Below the pieces are notes generated by a model. That model was not told the DNA's origin and did no database searches. It was given only the letters and a program-made list of their open reading frames with translations. Of a DNA stretch of 64,000 nucleotides, positions 35,737 to 43,344 are shown in pieces; position 1 is the first letter of the stretch; the number at the start of each line of letters is the position of its first letter. Made by a program: the position numbers and the translations under genes. This DNA comes from DASQFY01 sp036397815 (lineage in GTDB: Bacteria; Chloroflexota; Limnocylindria; QHBO01). The stretch covers positions 31,977 through 95,976 of the forward strand of contig DASWIE010000083.1 of the NCBI GenBank assembly GCA_036397815.1. The letters run 5' to 3'.

Positions 35737-36285
35737 TCAGCCCGCGGTCGACTTCCGGCTGAGCCGCTCTGCGAGGCCCCCCACGGTGAGCGCCAGCCCG
35801 AGCGCAATGATCCCCAGTGCCCCCACCAGGCGGAACGCCTCACCGCCGAAGGCCGTCGCGAAGGCCAGGTAGGCAACGACGCCGCCGGCGGCGATACCCG
35901 ACCCAATCCACTTGAACGCGGGCGCATCGGCGATCCAGCCAGCCGCGTACATCCCGATGCCGATCGAGAACGGCATCACGGTCCACAGGTAGGACCACGC
36001 GGGCCATCGGTCGTTCAGGCTGGTGTACAGGAGCGCGCCGCCGACACCCGCCAGCAGGCTGCCGGGGATGACCATGCCCGCCCGCAGGCGGCGATTCTGG
36101 CGGCCGAAGAGGGCCGGCACCAGGAAGAAGAAGCTCAGCAGCACGAGGAGAAGGGGCCACCAGGCGAGGACCTCCCCGCTGATCCCGAGGCCGTCGATCC
36201 AGTCGCGTATCCAGTCACTGGCGAGCACGAGCACTCCCACCAGGAGCAGCATCAGACCCACGAGCAGCTCGATCGTCCGGCTCAC
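35737..36285 (-). CDS. hypothetical membrane protein (four to six TM helices)
   Basis: A 182-residue protein with evenly spaced hydrophobic segments, beginning SRTIELLVGLMLLLVGVLVL. A short basic cytoplasmic loop (GRQNRRLRAG) follows, with paired helices after it. The layout is like LiaF/DUF5668-type small membrane proteins, but no signature is clear. The GTG start has a TATACT hexamer 6 nt upstream. Confidence 0.65.
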   Translation of the reverse strand: MSRTIELLVGLMLLLVGVLVLASDWIRDWIDGLGISGEVLAWWPLLLVLLSFFFLVPALFGRQNRRLRAGMVIPGSLLAGVGGALLYTSLNDRWPAWSYLWTVMPFSIGIGMYAAGWIADAPAFKWIGSGIAAGGVVAYLAFATAFGGEAFRLVGALGIIALGLALTVGGLAERLSRKSTAG

Positions 36286-36291
36286 GGGCCG

Positions 36292-36297
36292 AGTATA
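36292..36297 (-). promoter_or_regulatory. -10 element for the membrane protein at 35737-36285
   Basis: TATACT on the minus strand, 6 nt before the GTG at 36285. Confidence 0.6.
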
Positions 36298-36540
36298 CCG
36301 ACGGGCACCGACCGGCCCGCCGGGGCGTCAACCAACGGGTCGGCAGCGCTGAAGGCCGCAGCTGGGATGGGATCCAGCCTCTGTTGTGCCAATGCTGGTG
36401 GTGCGTGAAGGGAGCACGAATCGTCGGCGTATCTCAGCGCATGAGCGCCTCTTCGCTCGCCTCACGCTGCGCGGCCACGCAGCCGCTGGGTGGCTACGGC
36501 GGCCGGAAGGCGTGCCGAGCGGCCTTCTCGTGTTCGTGAA

Positions 36541-36580
36541 GTTGTCAGATTCCAATGCCATTGACGCTAGACGCTCGGGA
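36541..36580 (+). repeat. three-copy element, copy 1
   Basis: It begins GTTGTCAGATTCCA, which is the exact reverse complement of 36727-36740, and continues with TTGACGCTAGACGC, comparable to the arms of the other copies. Confidence 0.5.
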
Positions 36581-36660
36581 CGGCAACGCGTGCGATCCCC
36601 GCGAGCTCGTCTGAGCGCGTCATCGCCGCCTGTGACGCCAGAAGTGGAGCCGCAACGCGT

Positions 36661-36750
36661 CTAACGCCGACCACCTTGGAATCCGACGACCAGTAAGCGG
36701 TTCAGCTCGCTTAACGCGAACCTGGGTGGAATCTGACAACAAATGAGCGA
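36661..36750 (-). repeat. three-copy element, copies 2 and 3 in tandem
   Basis: The segments 36661-36700 and 36711-36750 align at an exact 50-bp offset with 27 of 40 positions identical. Examples are TTGGAATCCGAC/GTGGAATCTGAC and CTAACGC/TTAACGC. They are inverted relative to copy 1. Part of copy 3 runs up to the acyl-CoA dehydrogenase stop region. Confidence 0.5.
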
Positions 36751-36766
36751 ATCGGGCCCCCCTGCC

Positions 36767-37963
36767 CTACGTCTCCCCCTCGTAGGGAGGCTGCGGCATG
36801 CGGAGCGGCTTGTCGCGGCGGAGGCCGAGCAGGTAGTCGGCCTGGATCAGGGTGTGGATCTGGCTGGTCCCCTCGTAGATGACCGAGCCCTTGCTGTTGC
36901 GCAGATAGCGCTCGACCGGATACTCGTTGCTGTAGCCGTAGGCGCCGTGGATCTGGATCGCATCGAGGGCGGAGGCCACCGCGTGGTCGGTGGCGAACCA
37001 CTTCGCCAGCGAGGTCTCGCGGGTGTTGCGATCGCCGGCGTTCTTCCGCCAGCCGGCCTTGAAGACGAGCAGCCGCCCGGCCTCGATGCCCGCGTACATC
37101 TTGGCCAGCATCTGCTTGACCAGCTGGTGTTGCCCGATCTCCTCGCCGAACGCCTTGCGCTCGTGCGCGTACTTGACCGATGCCTCCAGGCACGCCTGTG
37201 CCAGCCCGACCGATCCGGCTGCGACCGTGTAGCGCCCCTGGTCGATGGCGCTCATCGCGATCGTGAACCCCTCCCCCTCCTCGCCGACGCGATTGGCGAC
37301 CGGGACCTCGCAGTCGGTGAAGTAGAGGATGCCGGTGTTCCCGGCGCGCACCCCCAGCTTGCCGTGCAGCGAGTCCGAGGCGAAGCCGGGGAATGAGCGC
37401 TCGACGATGAAGGCGGTGATGCCCTTGTGGCCGGCGGCCCGGTCGACGGTGGCGAAAACGAGGAAGTGGTCGGCGGTATCGGCCAGGCTGATCCAGACCT
37501 TCGAGCCGTTCAGCAGGTAGCGGTCGCCGTCCCGCCGAGCGGTGGTCGCCAGGTTGGCGGCATCGCTGCCGACTCCCGGCTCGGTCAGGCCGAAGGTGGC
37601 CAGCTTCTCGCCACGCGCCTGCGGGACGAGGTAGCGCTGCTTCTGTTCCTCGCTCCCCCATTGCAGCAGGGTGAGCGAGTTGAGCCCGGTATGGACCGAT
37701 AGGATCACCCGGAACGCGGTGTCGGCGCGCTCCATCTCCTCGCAGAGCAGTGCGAAGGCGATGTAGTCCATTCCCGCCCCGCCGTAGCGCTCCGGGATCG
37801 GCAGCCCCAGGAAGCCCGCCGCGCCCATCTTCTCGTACAGGGATCGATCGTAGGTGGCCGATGCGTCCATCTCGTGGATGCGCGGCAGGATCTCGCGCTC
37901 GGCGAAGGCGCGGGCGGTGCGCTGCACCTCGCGCTGCTCATCGGTCAGGGAGAAGTCGACCAT
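36767..37963 (-). CDS. acyl-CoA dehydrogenase (second)
   Basis: A 398-residue FAD acyl-CoA dehydrogenase. It has FGLTEPGVGSDAANL, ISLADTADHFLVFATVDRAA, the GYSNEYPVERYLRNSKGSVI block and the YEGTSQIHTLI catalytic-Glu region. It differs clearly from the first paralogue at 4355-5542, so it probably serves another chain length or branch type. The start ATG has a TAGAAT hexamer 10 nt upstream. It is the only gene of its transcript. Confidence 0.94.
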   Translation of the reverse strand: MVDFSLTDEQREVQRTARAFAEREILPRIHEMDASATYDRSLYEKMGAAGFLGLPIPERYGGAGMDYIAFALLCEEMERADTAFRVILSVHTGLNSLTLLQWGSEEQKQRYLVPQARGEKLATFGLTEPGVGSDAANLATTARRDGDRYLLNGSKVWISLADTADHFLVFATVDRAAGHKGITAFIVERSFPGFASDSLHGKLGVRAGNTGILYFTDCEVPVANRVGEEGEGFTIAMSAIDQGRYTVAAGSVGLAQACLEASVKYAHERKAFGEEIGQHQLVKQMLAKMYAGIEAGRLLVFKAGWRKNAGDRNTRETSLAKWFATDHAVASALDAIQIHGAYGYSNEYPVERYLRNSKGSVIYEGTSQIHTLIQADYLLGLRRDKPLRMPQPPYEGET

Positions 37964-37973
37964 ACGGCCGCTG

Positions 37974-37979
37974 ATTCTA
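37974..37979 (-). promoter_or_regulatory. -10 element for the second acyl-CoA dehydrogenase gene
   Basis: TAGAAT on the minus strand, 10 nt before the ATG at 37963. Confidence 0.5.
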
Positions 37980-38044
37980 GCGAGGGGCGCGGACGGCCCG
38001 AGCGGGCCATCGGTCAATTCCGACCCGGTGCGTCGTAGTTCGCT

Positions 38045-38075
38045 TTGACGAACTTCTGGGGTCAGGCTACCCTAA
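38045..38075 (+). promoter_or_regulatory. promoter with overlapping iron-box-like operator for FTR1
   Basis: -35 TTGACG (38045-38050), 17-bp spacer and -10 TACCCT (38068-38073). Overlapping the -10 is AGGCTACCCTAA (38064-38075), which matches 11 of 12 positions of the right part of the DtxR/IdeR iron box (AGGCTAACCTAA). The left half is weaker (about 15 of 19 overall). The placement would let an iron-bound repressor block the promoter. Confidence 0.5.
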
Positions 38076-38098
38076 CCCGCGTTCGACCCCTTCTGGAG

Positions 38099-38998
38099 AT
38101 GTCACCCTTGAACCTCGGCTTCCTGACCACCGGCCTGCTCACCGGCCTCCGCGAGGGGGTCGAGGCGGCACTCATCGTGAGCATCATCCTGGCCTATCTG
38201 TCGCGGACGGGGAACGCGCGGTACTTCGGGCGCATTTGGGCCGGAACCGCGGCCGCGATCGCCCTGAGCGTGGCCGTCGGCGTCGTCCTGTGGATCACGA
38301 TCGGCGGGCTGACCGAACCGGCGGAGCAGATCTTCGAGGGCCTGGCCATGGTCCTGGCCGCCGGCGTCGTGACCTGGATGTTGTTCTGGATGCGACGGAC
38401 CGCGGCGAACATCCGCGGCGAGCTGGAGGCCGGCGTCGACCGCGCGCTGACCGACGGCAACGTCTGGGGACTGTCGATCCTGGCATTCACCGCGGTCATC
38501 CGCGAGGGAATCGAGACCGCCCTCTTCCTGCTCGGCCAGACCACTGCGGCCGTGGATGCCGAAGCCGGGGCGGTGCCCACGCTGCTCGGCGCGGTGATCG
38601 GCCTGGCGCTCGCGGTCGGCATCGGTTACGGCCTTTACCACGGAGCCCGCATCATCAACCTGCGGACCTTCTTCCGCTGGACAGGCGTAGCGCTGATCTT
38701 CATCGCCGCCGGCCTGCTCAGCCACGCTGCGCACGAGTTCGTGGAGGCCGGCTGGATCACGTTCGGCACCTCGACCGCATTTGACATCAGCACCGTCCTG
38801 CCGCACGAGGGCGACGGCGCCGCGGCCGTCGTCGGCCAGCTGCTGCGAGCGCTCTTCGGATACAGCAGCTCGCCGGAGTGGATCACCCTGCTGGCCTGGC
38901 TGGCCTACCTGGTGGTGGTCCTGACGCTCTACCTGCGACCGATGAAGCCCACCGCGCCGCGGCCGCTGGCCGGCAGCCAGCCGGTCGTCGGCGGCTAA
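38099..38998 (+). CDS. FTR1-family iron permease
   Basis: A 299-residue membrane permease with seven TM helices and two REGxE iron-binding motifs (GLREGVEAAL near the N-terminus and VIREGIETALF in the middle). It is of the FTR1/EfeU type that imports ferric or ferrous iron. No EfeO/EfeB partner is nearby. The start could be ATG 38099 or TTG 38108; the GGAG at 38095-38098 is better spaced for the TTG. The stop overlaps that of the convergent hydrolase gene. Confidence 0.93.
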   Translation: MSPLNLGFLTTGLLTGLREGVEAALIVSIILAYLSRTGNARYFGRIWAGTAAAIALSVAVGVVLWITIGGLTEPAEQIFEGLAMVLAAGVVTWMLFWMRRTAANIRGELEAGVDRALTDGNVWGLSILAFTAVIREGIETALFLLGQTTAAVDAEAGAVPTLLGAVIGLALAVGIGYGLYHGARIINLRTFFRWTGVALIFIAAGLLSHAAHEFVEAGWITFGTSTAFDISTVLPHEGDGAAAVVGQLLRALFGYSSSPEWITLLAWLAYLVVVLTLYLRPMKPTAPRPLAGSQPVVGG

Positions 38999-39756
38999 GC
39001 CGCCTGCACGAAGCCGAGCACCTCGCGCCAGGCGTCCTCCGAGGCGTTGGCGAACTCGGAGGCACGACGGTCGAAGAAGGAGTGCGGGGCGTCGGGGTAG
39101 ACGACGGTCCGATGCTCTACGCCCGCGGCATCCAAAGCCTGGTCGTACGCCTCGCGCGCCTCGGCGGGGATCGCCTCGTCGGCGCCGCCGTAGATCGCCA
39201 GGACCGGGCACTCGAAGCGAGGCGCCTCGTCGGCGGGGGCCGCCAGCCCGGCCCGATGCGTGCCGACCGGCACGCCATAGAACGAGATCACGCCGGCGAG
39301 GCCGTGCCCGGCGGCCGCCTGCAGCGAGCTGAGCCGTCCACCGAAGCAGAAGCCGATGGTATAGATCCGCTCGGCTGACCCTCCATCCGGCGAGCGAAGG
39401 TACGCGACCCCGGCCGACACGTCGGCGGTGAGCGTGGCGGCCTCGGTCTGCGCCACGTGGGGCATGTTGTCGAACCCCGCGGCACGGCGGCCGGTGCCGG
39501 CGGTGCGGCTGAAGTAATCAATGGCCAGAGCGTGCACTCCCGATTCGGCAAAGCGCAGGGCCAGCTCCTCGAAGAAGGGATGCAGGCCCCGCACATCGGG
39601 CAGGATCACGATGCCGGGAGCGTCAGCGCGCTCCGCCCGGGCGGCGTACGCGGCGACCGCTGTGCCATCTGCCGAGGTGAGGGTCACCTCGCCGGAGTCC
39701 GCCGCGGCGCCGCGAATCGGCGGAAGCGGCGGCCGCGCGTCGTGGTCGTAGCACAT
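38995..39756 (-). CDS. dienelactone hydrolase family protein
   Basis: A 253-residue alpha/beta hydrolase of the DLH type. The Cys nucleophile is in IGFCFGGRLS, the Asp in AIYGGADEAIP and the His in DAPHSFFDRR. The oxyanion region is VILPDVRGLHPF. It hydrolyses cyclic esters or related substrates; the actual substrate is unknown. Its ATG lies 1 nt after the rhomboid protease stop, so the two are one transcript. Confidence 0.9.
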   Translation of the reverse strand: MCYDHDARPPLPPIRGAAADSGEVTLTSADGTAVAAYAARAERADAPGIVILPDVRGLHPFFEELALRFAESGVHALAIDYFSRTAGTGRRAAGFDNMPHVAQTEAATLTADVSAGVAYLRSPDGGSAERIYTIGFCFGGRLSSLQAAAGHGLAGVISFYGVPVGTHRAGLAAPADEAPRFECPVLAIYGGADEAIPAEAREAYDQALDAAGVEHRTVVYPDAPHSFFDRRASEFANASEDAWREVLGFVQAA

Positions 39757-39757
39757 G

Positions 39758-40915
39758 TCAGCCGACCTGCTGGATCGCGTACCAGGTGCCGACGACCAGG
39801 ATGGCGGCCACCAGGACGTAGGCTCCGGCCCGCATGACGGCGGGAGTGCGAGAGGCCATCGTCCGCCCGTCCGGAGTGCGCCACAGGCCGCCCATGGTGG
39901 GAACGTTCCTTGGTGCCAGGAGCAGCCCGATCAGCACGCCGATCGCCAGCCCGCCCAGATGTCCGGTCCAGCTGATCTGCGGGATCGTGAACGTGATCAG
40001 CAGGTTGATCAGCAGCAGGCCGCCGGCTTGAGAGAGGATCGCGCGGGCCTGCGGGCCGAGCAGCAGATGCCGGCGGCGCGAGACCACGAAGGCGAGGCCG
40101 AAGAGCCCGAAGATCGCGCCCGACGCGCCTGCCGCGGCCGAGTCAGGGGCCGCCACGATCGTCAGCACGCTGCCACCGGCGGCACACAGCAGGAACAGGA
40201 CGGCGTACTCCACGTGGCCGTACAGCTGCTCCATGATCGGGCCGAACAGCCAGAGCGCATACATGTTGAAGGCGAGATGGAGGAGGCCCAGGTGCAGGAA
40301 GGCGCTGGTGAAGATGCGCCACCACTCGCCCTGGGCGACGGCCGGCGCGTAGATCAATCCCCGCTCGACCAAAGGGCCACCAGATCCGAAGAGCGAGAGG
40401 TCAGCGACGCCGGACAGCGCCATGTCGACCACGAACGCTCCCACGCAGATCGCCAGGATCGCCCAGGTCACGTAGGCCGGATAGGTGGCGTAGGCACCGC
40501 GCGCGCGGTTGAACTGGCGGCGGGCGGCGAAGTCGTGGCCCGTCTCCTTGAGCAGCCAGGCGATCCGGTTGGCGATCGCACCCCGCTCGTGAGCCGGCGC
40601 TCGCCGATCCGCCTCGCGGTAGGCGGCGATCGCCTCGTCCAGGTGTCCATCGCGGACCTGCTGCTCGGCGACGGAGCGCCATCCCAGCCAGGCCACCGGG
40701 CCGCCGGCATCGGCGGCTCGCTGCCATGCCTCCAGGGCACCAGGCTCGTCGTCGGTGCGGTACCTGGCGGCGCCGATCCCGAGCCATGCGCCACCTGCCA
40801 GCTCGGGATCCGGACTGCCGGTGAGCGTTTCCAGGATGCGAATCCCCGCCTCGGGGTCGCCACCGTCGATCAGGCGCTGCCCGTCGGCGAGGCGCTGGCG
40901 GAGTTCATCGGTCAT
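39758..40915 (-). CDS. rhomboid family serine protease with N-terminal TPR-like region
   Basis: A 385-residue intramembrane protease. The first ~130 residues are TPR-like helical pairs (GGAWLGIGAARYRTDDEPGA, VRDGHLDEAIAAYREADRRA). Six or more TM helices follow, with the rhomboid motifs LHLGLLHLAFNMYALW, the serine site AAGASGAIFGLFG and the catalytic His in SWTGHLGGLAIG. The start ATG is fixed by a GATAAT hexamer 9 nt upstream, although a second GACCGATG repeat follows directly. It is the first gene of a two-gene operon with the dienelactone hydrolase. Confidence 0.92.
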   Translation of the reverse strand: MTDELRQRLADGQRLIDGGDPEAGIRILETLTGSPDPELAGGAWLGIGAARYRTDDEPGALEAWQRAADAGGPVAWLGWRSVAEQQVRDGHLDEAIAAYREADRRAPAHERGAIANRIAWLLKETGHDFAARRQFNRARGAYATYPAYVTWAILAICVGAFVVDMALSGVADLSLFGSGGPLVERGLIYAPAVAQGEWWRIFTSAFLHLGLLHLAFNMYALWLFGPIMEQLYGHVEYAVLFLLCAAGGSVLTIVAAPDSAAAGASGAIFGLFGLAFVVSRRRHLLLGPQARAILSQAGGLLLINLLITFTIPQISWTGHLGGLAIGVLIGLLLAPRNVPTMGGLWRTPDGRTMASRTPAVMRAGAYVLVAAILVVGTWYAIQQVG

Positions 40916-40924
40916 CGGTCGCGC

Positions 40925-40930
40925 ATTATC
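40925..40930 (-). promoter_or_regulatory. -10 element for the rhomboid operon
   Basis: GATAAT on the minus strand, 9 nt before the ATG at 40915. Confidence 0.55.
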
Positions 40931-41043
40931 CCAGACAGCGAGCGACCGTCGAGAGATTGGCACCTCGACGGTCGTTCGCGCGCCCCCCTGACAGGGAACG
41001 AGCCGCCCGGCGTGGGTCCGGGACGGCTATTCAGTGAGTCGGA

Positions 41044-41229
41044 CTACTTCTCGCGCCGCAGGAAGTCCACCACGTCGTCGTAGCGGAAGCGACGGTCGCC
41101 GCGGCTCGTGACGCGGAAGAACGGCAGCTCGCCGCGATCGCCCAGCCGCTTGACCGTGTTGACGTGCAGGTGCAGCATCTCGGCGACCTCGGACGCCGTG
41201 AGCAGCTTTCCGACCTCGTTTGTGAACAT
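41044..41229 (-). CDS. excisionase/BldC-like helix-turn-helix protein
   Basis: A 61-residue MerR-like HTH protein: LLTASEVAEMLHLHVNTVKR gives the HTH, followed by the wing GELPFFRVTSRGDRRFRYDD. Such stand-alone proteins are annotated as excisionase-family but often act as small transcription regulators (BldC type). No integrase or attachment site is nearby, so a regulator is likelier. The ATG has the context CACCGATG. It is divergent from the ferredoxin gene and may regulate it. Confidence 0.85.
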   Translation of the reverse strand: MFTNEVGKLLTASEVAEMLHLHVNTVKRLGDRGELPFFRVTSRGDRRFRYDDVVDFLRREK

Positions 41230-41367
41230 CGGTGGCTGTTGCCTCTACCAGAACGGTGCATTACGGCCGCGCACGTGGCGCTTCGGTGCGGACGGCGCGG
41301 CTTCTGGCCGGATAGTAAGGTTGAGGTGCCTTCGGGAGTCCCGGTACTTTCGGTCCGACCATGGGGG

Positions 41368-41373
41368 TACGTT
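41368..41373 (+). promoter_or_regulatory. -10 element for the ferredoxin gene
   Basis: TACGTT, 9 nt before the ATG at 41383. Confidence 0.45.
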
Positions 41374-41382
41374 CCGTCTCCG

Positions 41383-41769
41383 ATGCCCGTCTTCGAACGA
41401 CACGTCTTCGTCTGCACCCGGGGTGAGTGGTGCCCCTCGGTTGACGGCGACGGGATCGGCGTGCACGCCGCGTTGAAGGCGGCGGCTCGCGACGCCGGCC
41501 TGACCGGCCGGGTCCGAATCAACCACTCCGGCTGCTTCAGCCAGTGCGGCAATGGACCGATGGCGGTGGTCTATCCCGATGCTGTCTGGTACGCCGCCCT
41601 GACACCGGCCGATGCGGACGAGATCGTGCGCGAGCACCTGGTCGCAGGACGGCCCGTCGAGCGGCTGCGCTACGACCCGGACACGATGGGCGCCCACCAG
41701 CTGGAGCGCGAGCCCGATGGGCGGCCGATCGGCCGCACCGCTCCGTGGCCGGCCGGCGGAGAGCGGTGA
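41383..41769 (+). CDS. thioredoxin-like 2Fe-2S ferredoxin
   Basis: A 128-residue protein of the (2Fe-2S) thioredoxin-like ferredoxin family. FERHVFVCTRGEWCPSVDG gives two cysteines and VRINHSGCFSQCGNGPMAVV gives the second Cys-x3-Cys pair, then VVYPDAVWYAALTPADADEI. It is a one-electron carrier, probably cytoplasmic; its partner is unknown. The stop overlaps the next gene (GTGA). Confidence 0.9.
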   Translation: MPVFERHVFVCTRGEWCPSVDGDGIGVHAALKAAARDAGLTGRVRINHSGCFSQCGNGPMAVVYPDAVWYAALTPADADEIVREHLVAGRPVERLRYDPDTMGAHQLEREPDGRPIGRTAPWPAGGER

Positions 41770-42716
41770 GCGACCGGCTGCCGCCGGAGGTGCAGGCGCT
41801 CCTCGACCAGCGATCCGCGGCTCGCGCGGCGCGCGATTGGACCACCGCCGACGCGCTCCGCGACCGGCTTGGCGAGCTCGGCTGGGAGCCGATCGACGGG
41901 CCGCGCGGCTCGCGGGCGCGCCCGCGGCTGCCCGTCTCCCCAGCCCCAGAGCTGGTCTCGCTGCTGGACGAACCAGCCTCGCTGGCGACGAGCGTGCTGT
42001 TGATCGCCGACGAGCACGGTGACGACCTGGCGCGCTTCCTGGCCGGCATGGCCGCGCACCGGCCTCCGGACATCGGCTGGGAGCTCCTGGTCGTCGGCAA
42101 CTCCCCAAGCTACGACCTCGACGCGGTGCTCTCAGCCGCCGGCCAGGCGGCGACCATCCTGCCAAGCGGCGAGCGGCTGGGTTGGGCGGACGCAGCCAAC
42201 CTCGGGCTGCGCCGCGCGCGCGGCGCGGTCGTCGCAATGGTCGACACCTCGCTGGAGCCGACCGGCGACTGGCTGACGCCGCTGCTGGCAGCCTTCGATG
42301 ACGCCACGGTCGGGATCGCAGGCCCGTGGGGCGTGAGCAGCACGAACGGCCGCGAGTTCGCCGAGGCGCCGCCGGGTGCGGTGGACGCGGTCGAGGCGTA
42401 CTGCCTGGCCGTCCGGCGCGACGCGCTGCGGGCGGCGGGCGGGGGCTTCGACCACCGATTCCGCTTCTATCGCAACGCGGACCTCGACCTCTCGTTCGCC
42501 GTGCGCGCCGCTGGCTGGCGAGCGATCCGCACCGAGCCGTTGCCGCTGGCCCGCCACGAGCACCGCGGCTACGCCTCGCTGCCTGAAAGGGAGCGCGACC
42601 GGCTGAGCCGGCGCAACTTCTACCGCTTCCTGAAGCACTGGGGCGATCGGCGCGACCTGCTCATCCACCCCGCGCCCCGACCCGGGCCGCGCCAGTCGCG
42701 CGACGAGCGGGACTGA
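41766..42716 (+). CDS. glycosyltransferase family 2 protein with a CysS C-terminal-type domain at its N-terminus
   Basis: A 316-residue protein. Residues ~1-50 (EVQALLDQRSAARAARDWTT then ADALRDRLGELGWEPIDGP) match the pattern of the small C-terminal appendage of cysteinyl-tRNA synthetases. Residues ~70-300 form a GT2-like glycosyltransferase: RLGWADAANLGLRRARGAVV, then AMVDTSLEPTGDWL at the usual nucleotide-sugar position and FRFYRNADLDLSFAVRAAGW. The start GTG overlaps the ferredoxin stop. The cysteinyl ligase at 33854 lacks this appendage. The acceptor is unknown. Confidence 0.8.
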   Translation: MSDRLPPEVQALLDQRSAARAARDWTTADALRDRLGELGWEPIDGPRGSRARPRLPVSPAPELVSLLDEPASLATSVLLIADEHGDDLARFLAGMAAHRPPDIGWELLVVGNSPSYDLDAVLSAAGQAATILPSGERLGWADAANLGLRRARGAVVAMVDTSLEPTGDWLTPLLAAFDDATVGIAGPWGVSSTNGREFAEAPPGAVDAVEAYCLAVRRDALRAAGGGFDHRFRFYRNADLDLSFAVRAAGWRAIRTEPLPLARHEHRGYASLPERERDRLSRRNFYRFLKHWGDRRDLLIHPAPRPGPRQSRDERD

Positions 42717-42719
42717 CCG

Positions 42720-43013
42720 ATGCCGAAACACCGCGTCCACATCCTTCCCTGGCTGCGGCGCCCGGGCAGCCTCCTCCTGATTCCGGACTGGCTGGCGATC
42801 ACCTTCGGCCGCGACATCTTCGCGTGGCGCCGCATGAACGCCAGCGAGCTCGCGCACGAGCTTGCCCACGTACGCCAGTGGGAGCGGTACGGCTGGTCGT
42901 TCGGCCTCCGCTACCTCGCCGCCTGTGTGAGCTCGTGGCGCGCGGGGACTGGCTTCTATCAGGGCAACGGATTCGAGGTGGAGGCGCGGGAGGCCGCCGA
43001 GCGGGCCGGCTAG
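42720..43013 (+). CDS. small HELAH-motif (zincin-like) protein
   Basis: A 97-residue protein. NASELAHELAHVRQWERYGW contains HELAH, the HExxH zinc site, with a possible third ligand Glu in GFEVEAREA. The length suggests a minimal, DUF4157-like metallopeptidase core or a non-catalytic remnant. It starts 4 nt after the glycosyltransferase stop in a GACCGATG context, so it belongs to that operon. Confidence 0.7.
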   Translation: MPKHRVHILPWLRRPGSLLLIPDWLAITFGRDIFAWRRMNASELAHELAHVRQWERYGWSFGLRYLAACVSSWRAGTGFYQGNGFEVEAREAAERAG

Positions 43014-43020
43014 CGAGCCA

Positions 43021-43344
43021 CTACCGGTGGCCCTCCAGGCAGGTGCAGCCGGCGGGCCCGACCACCGCAGCGTGCGGCGTGCCCGGCGGGAGCACGAAGC
43101 CCTCGCCGGGCCTGAGCTCAACCGGGATCGCATCGGTTCCAACCAGGAACGTGATCGACCCTGCGGCACAGACGAGGAGCTTCGTGTACGAGTGCTCGTG
43201 CACGCCGTAGCGGTCGTTCGGACCATTCGACCACGCGCTGGGCTCCACCCCGGCATCACGCAGCAGCTGCGCGACGCTGGCAGTGGTTGGCGGCTCTTCG
43301 CGATCCCAGTCGAGCGGTGTCAGGGGCAGGGGCAGAGGACCCAT
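43021..43344 (-). CDS. cupin domain protein
   Basis: A 107-residue single cupin. The motif 1 region is YGVHEHSYTKLLVCAAGSITF and motif 2 is LRPGEGFVLPPGTPHAAVVG. Metal-binding His/Glu are partly present. Its ATG overlaps the stop of the last permease gene (TGATG), so it is the terminal gene of the polyamine ABC operon. It could bind the imported ligand or a metabolite. Its stop lies 7 nt from the convergent HELAH gene. Confidence 0.85.
   Translation of the reverse strand: MGPLPLPLTPLDWDREEPPTTASVAQLLRDAGVEPSAWSNGPNDRYGVHEHSYTKLLVCAAGSITFLVGTDAIPVELRPGEGFVLPPGTPHAAVVGPAGCTCLEGHR

Larger units (their letters stand above)
36286..36766. other. 481-bp non-coding region with a three-copy repeat
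   Basis: No convincing gene: short frames here have no family resemblance and no start signals. The right half contains three copies of an element with the core GTTGTCAGATTCCA. One is on the plus strand (from 36541) and two are on the minus strand (within 36661-36700 and 36711-36750). Base composition is less GC-biased than in the surrounding genes. It may be a relic of a mobile element. Confidence 0.5.

Noticed and set aside
36328..36664. Two short opposing frames (36386-36664 plus, 36328-36561 minus) as genes
   Set aside because: No family resemblance, no ribosome-binding site or -10, Arg-rich composition, and they overlap the repeat region.
36541..36750. Possible integron attC sites (RYYYAAC/GTTRRRY cores)
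   Set aside because: GTCTAAC (36659) and GCTTAAC (36709) fit one core, but no correctly oriented GTTRRRY partner follows at attC distance, and no integrase gene is present.
41044..41229. Excisionase as a sign of an integrated element
   Set aside because: No integrase, attachment-site repeats or phage genes nearby; the protein is more likely a small MerR/BldC-like regulator.
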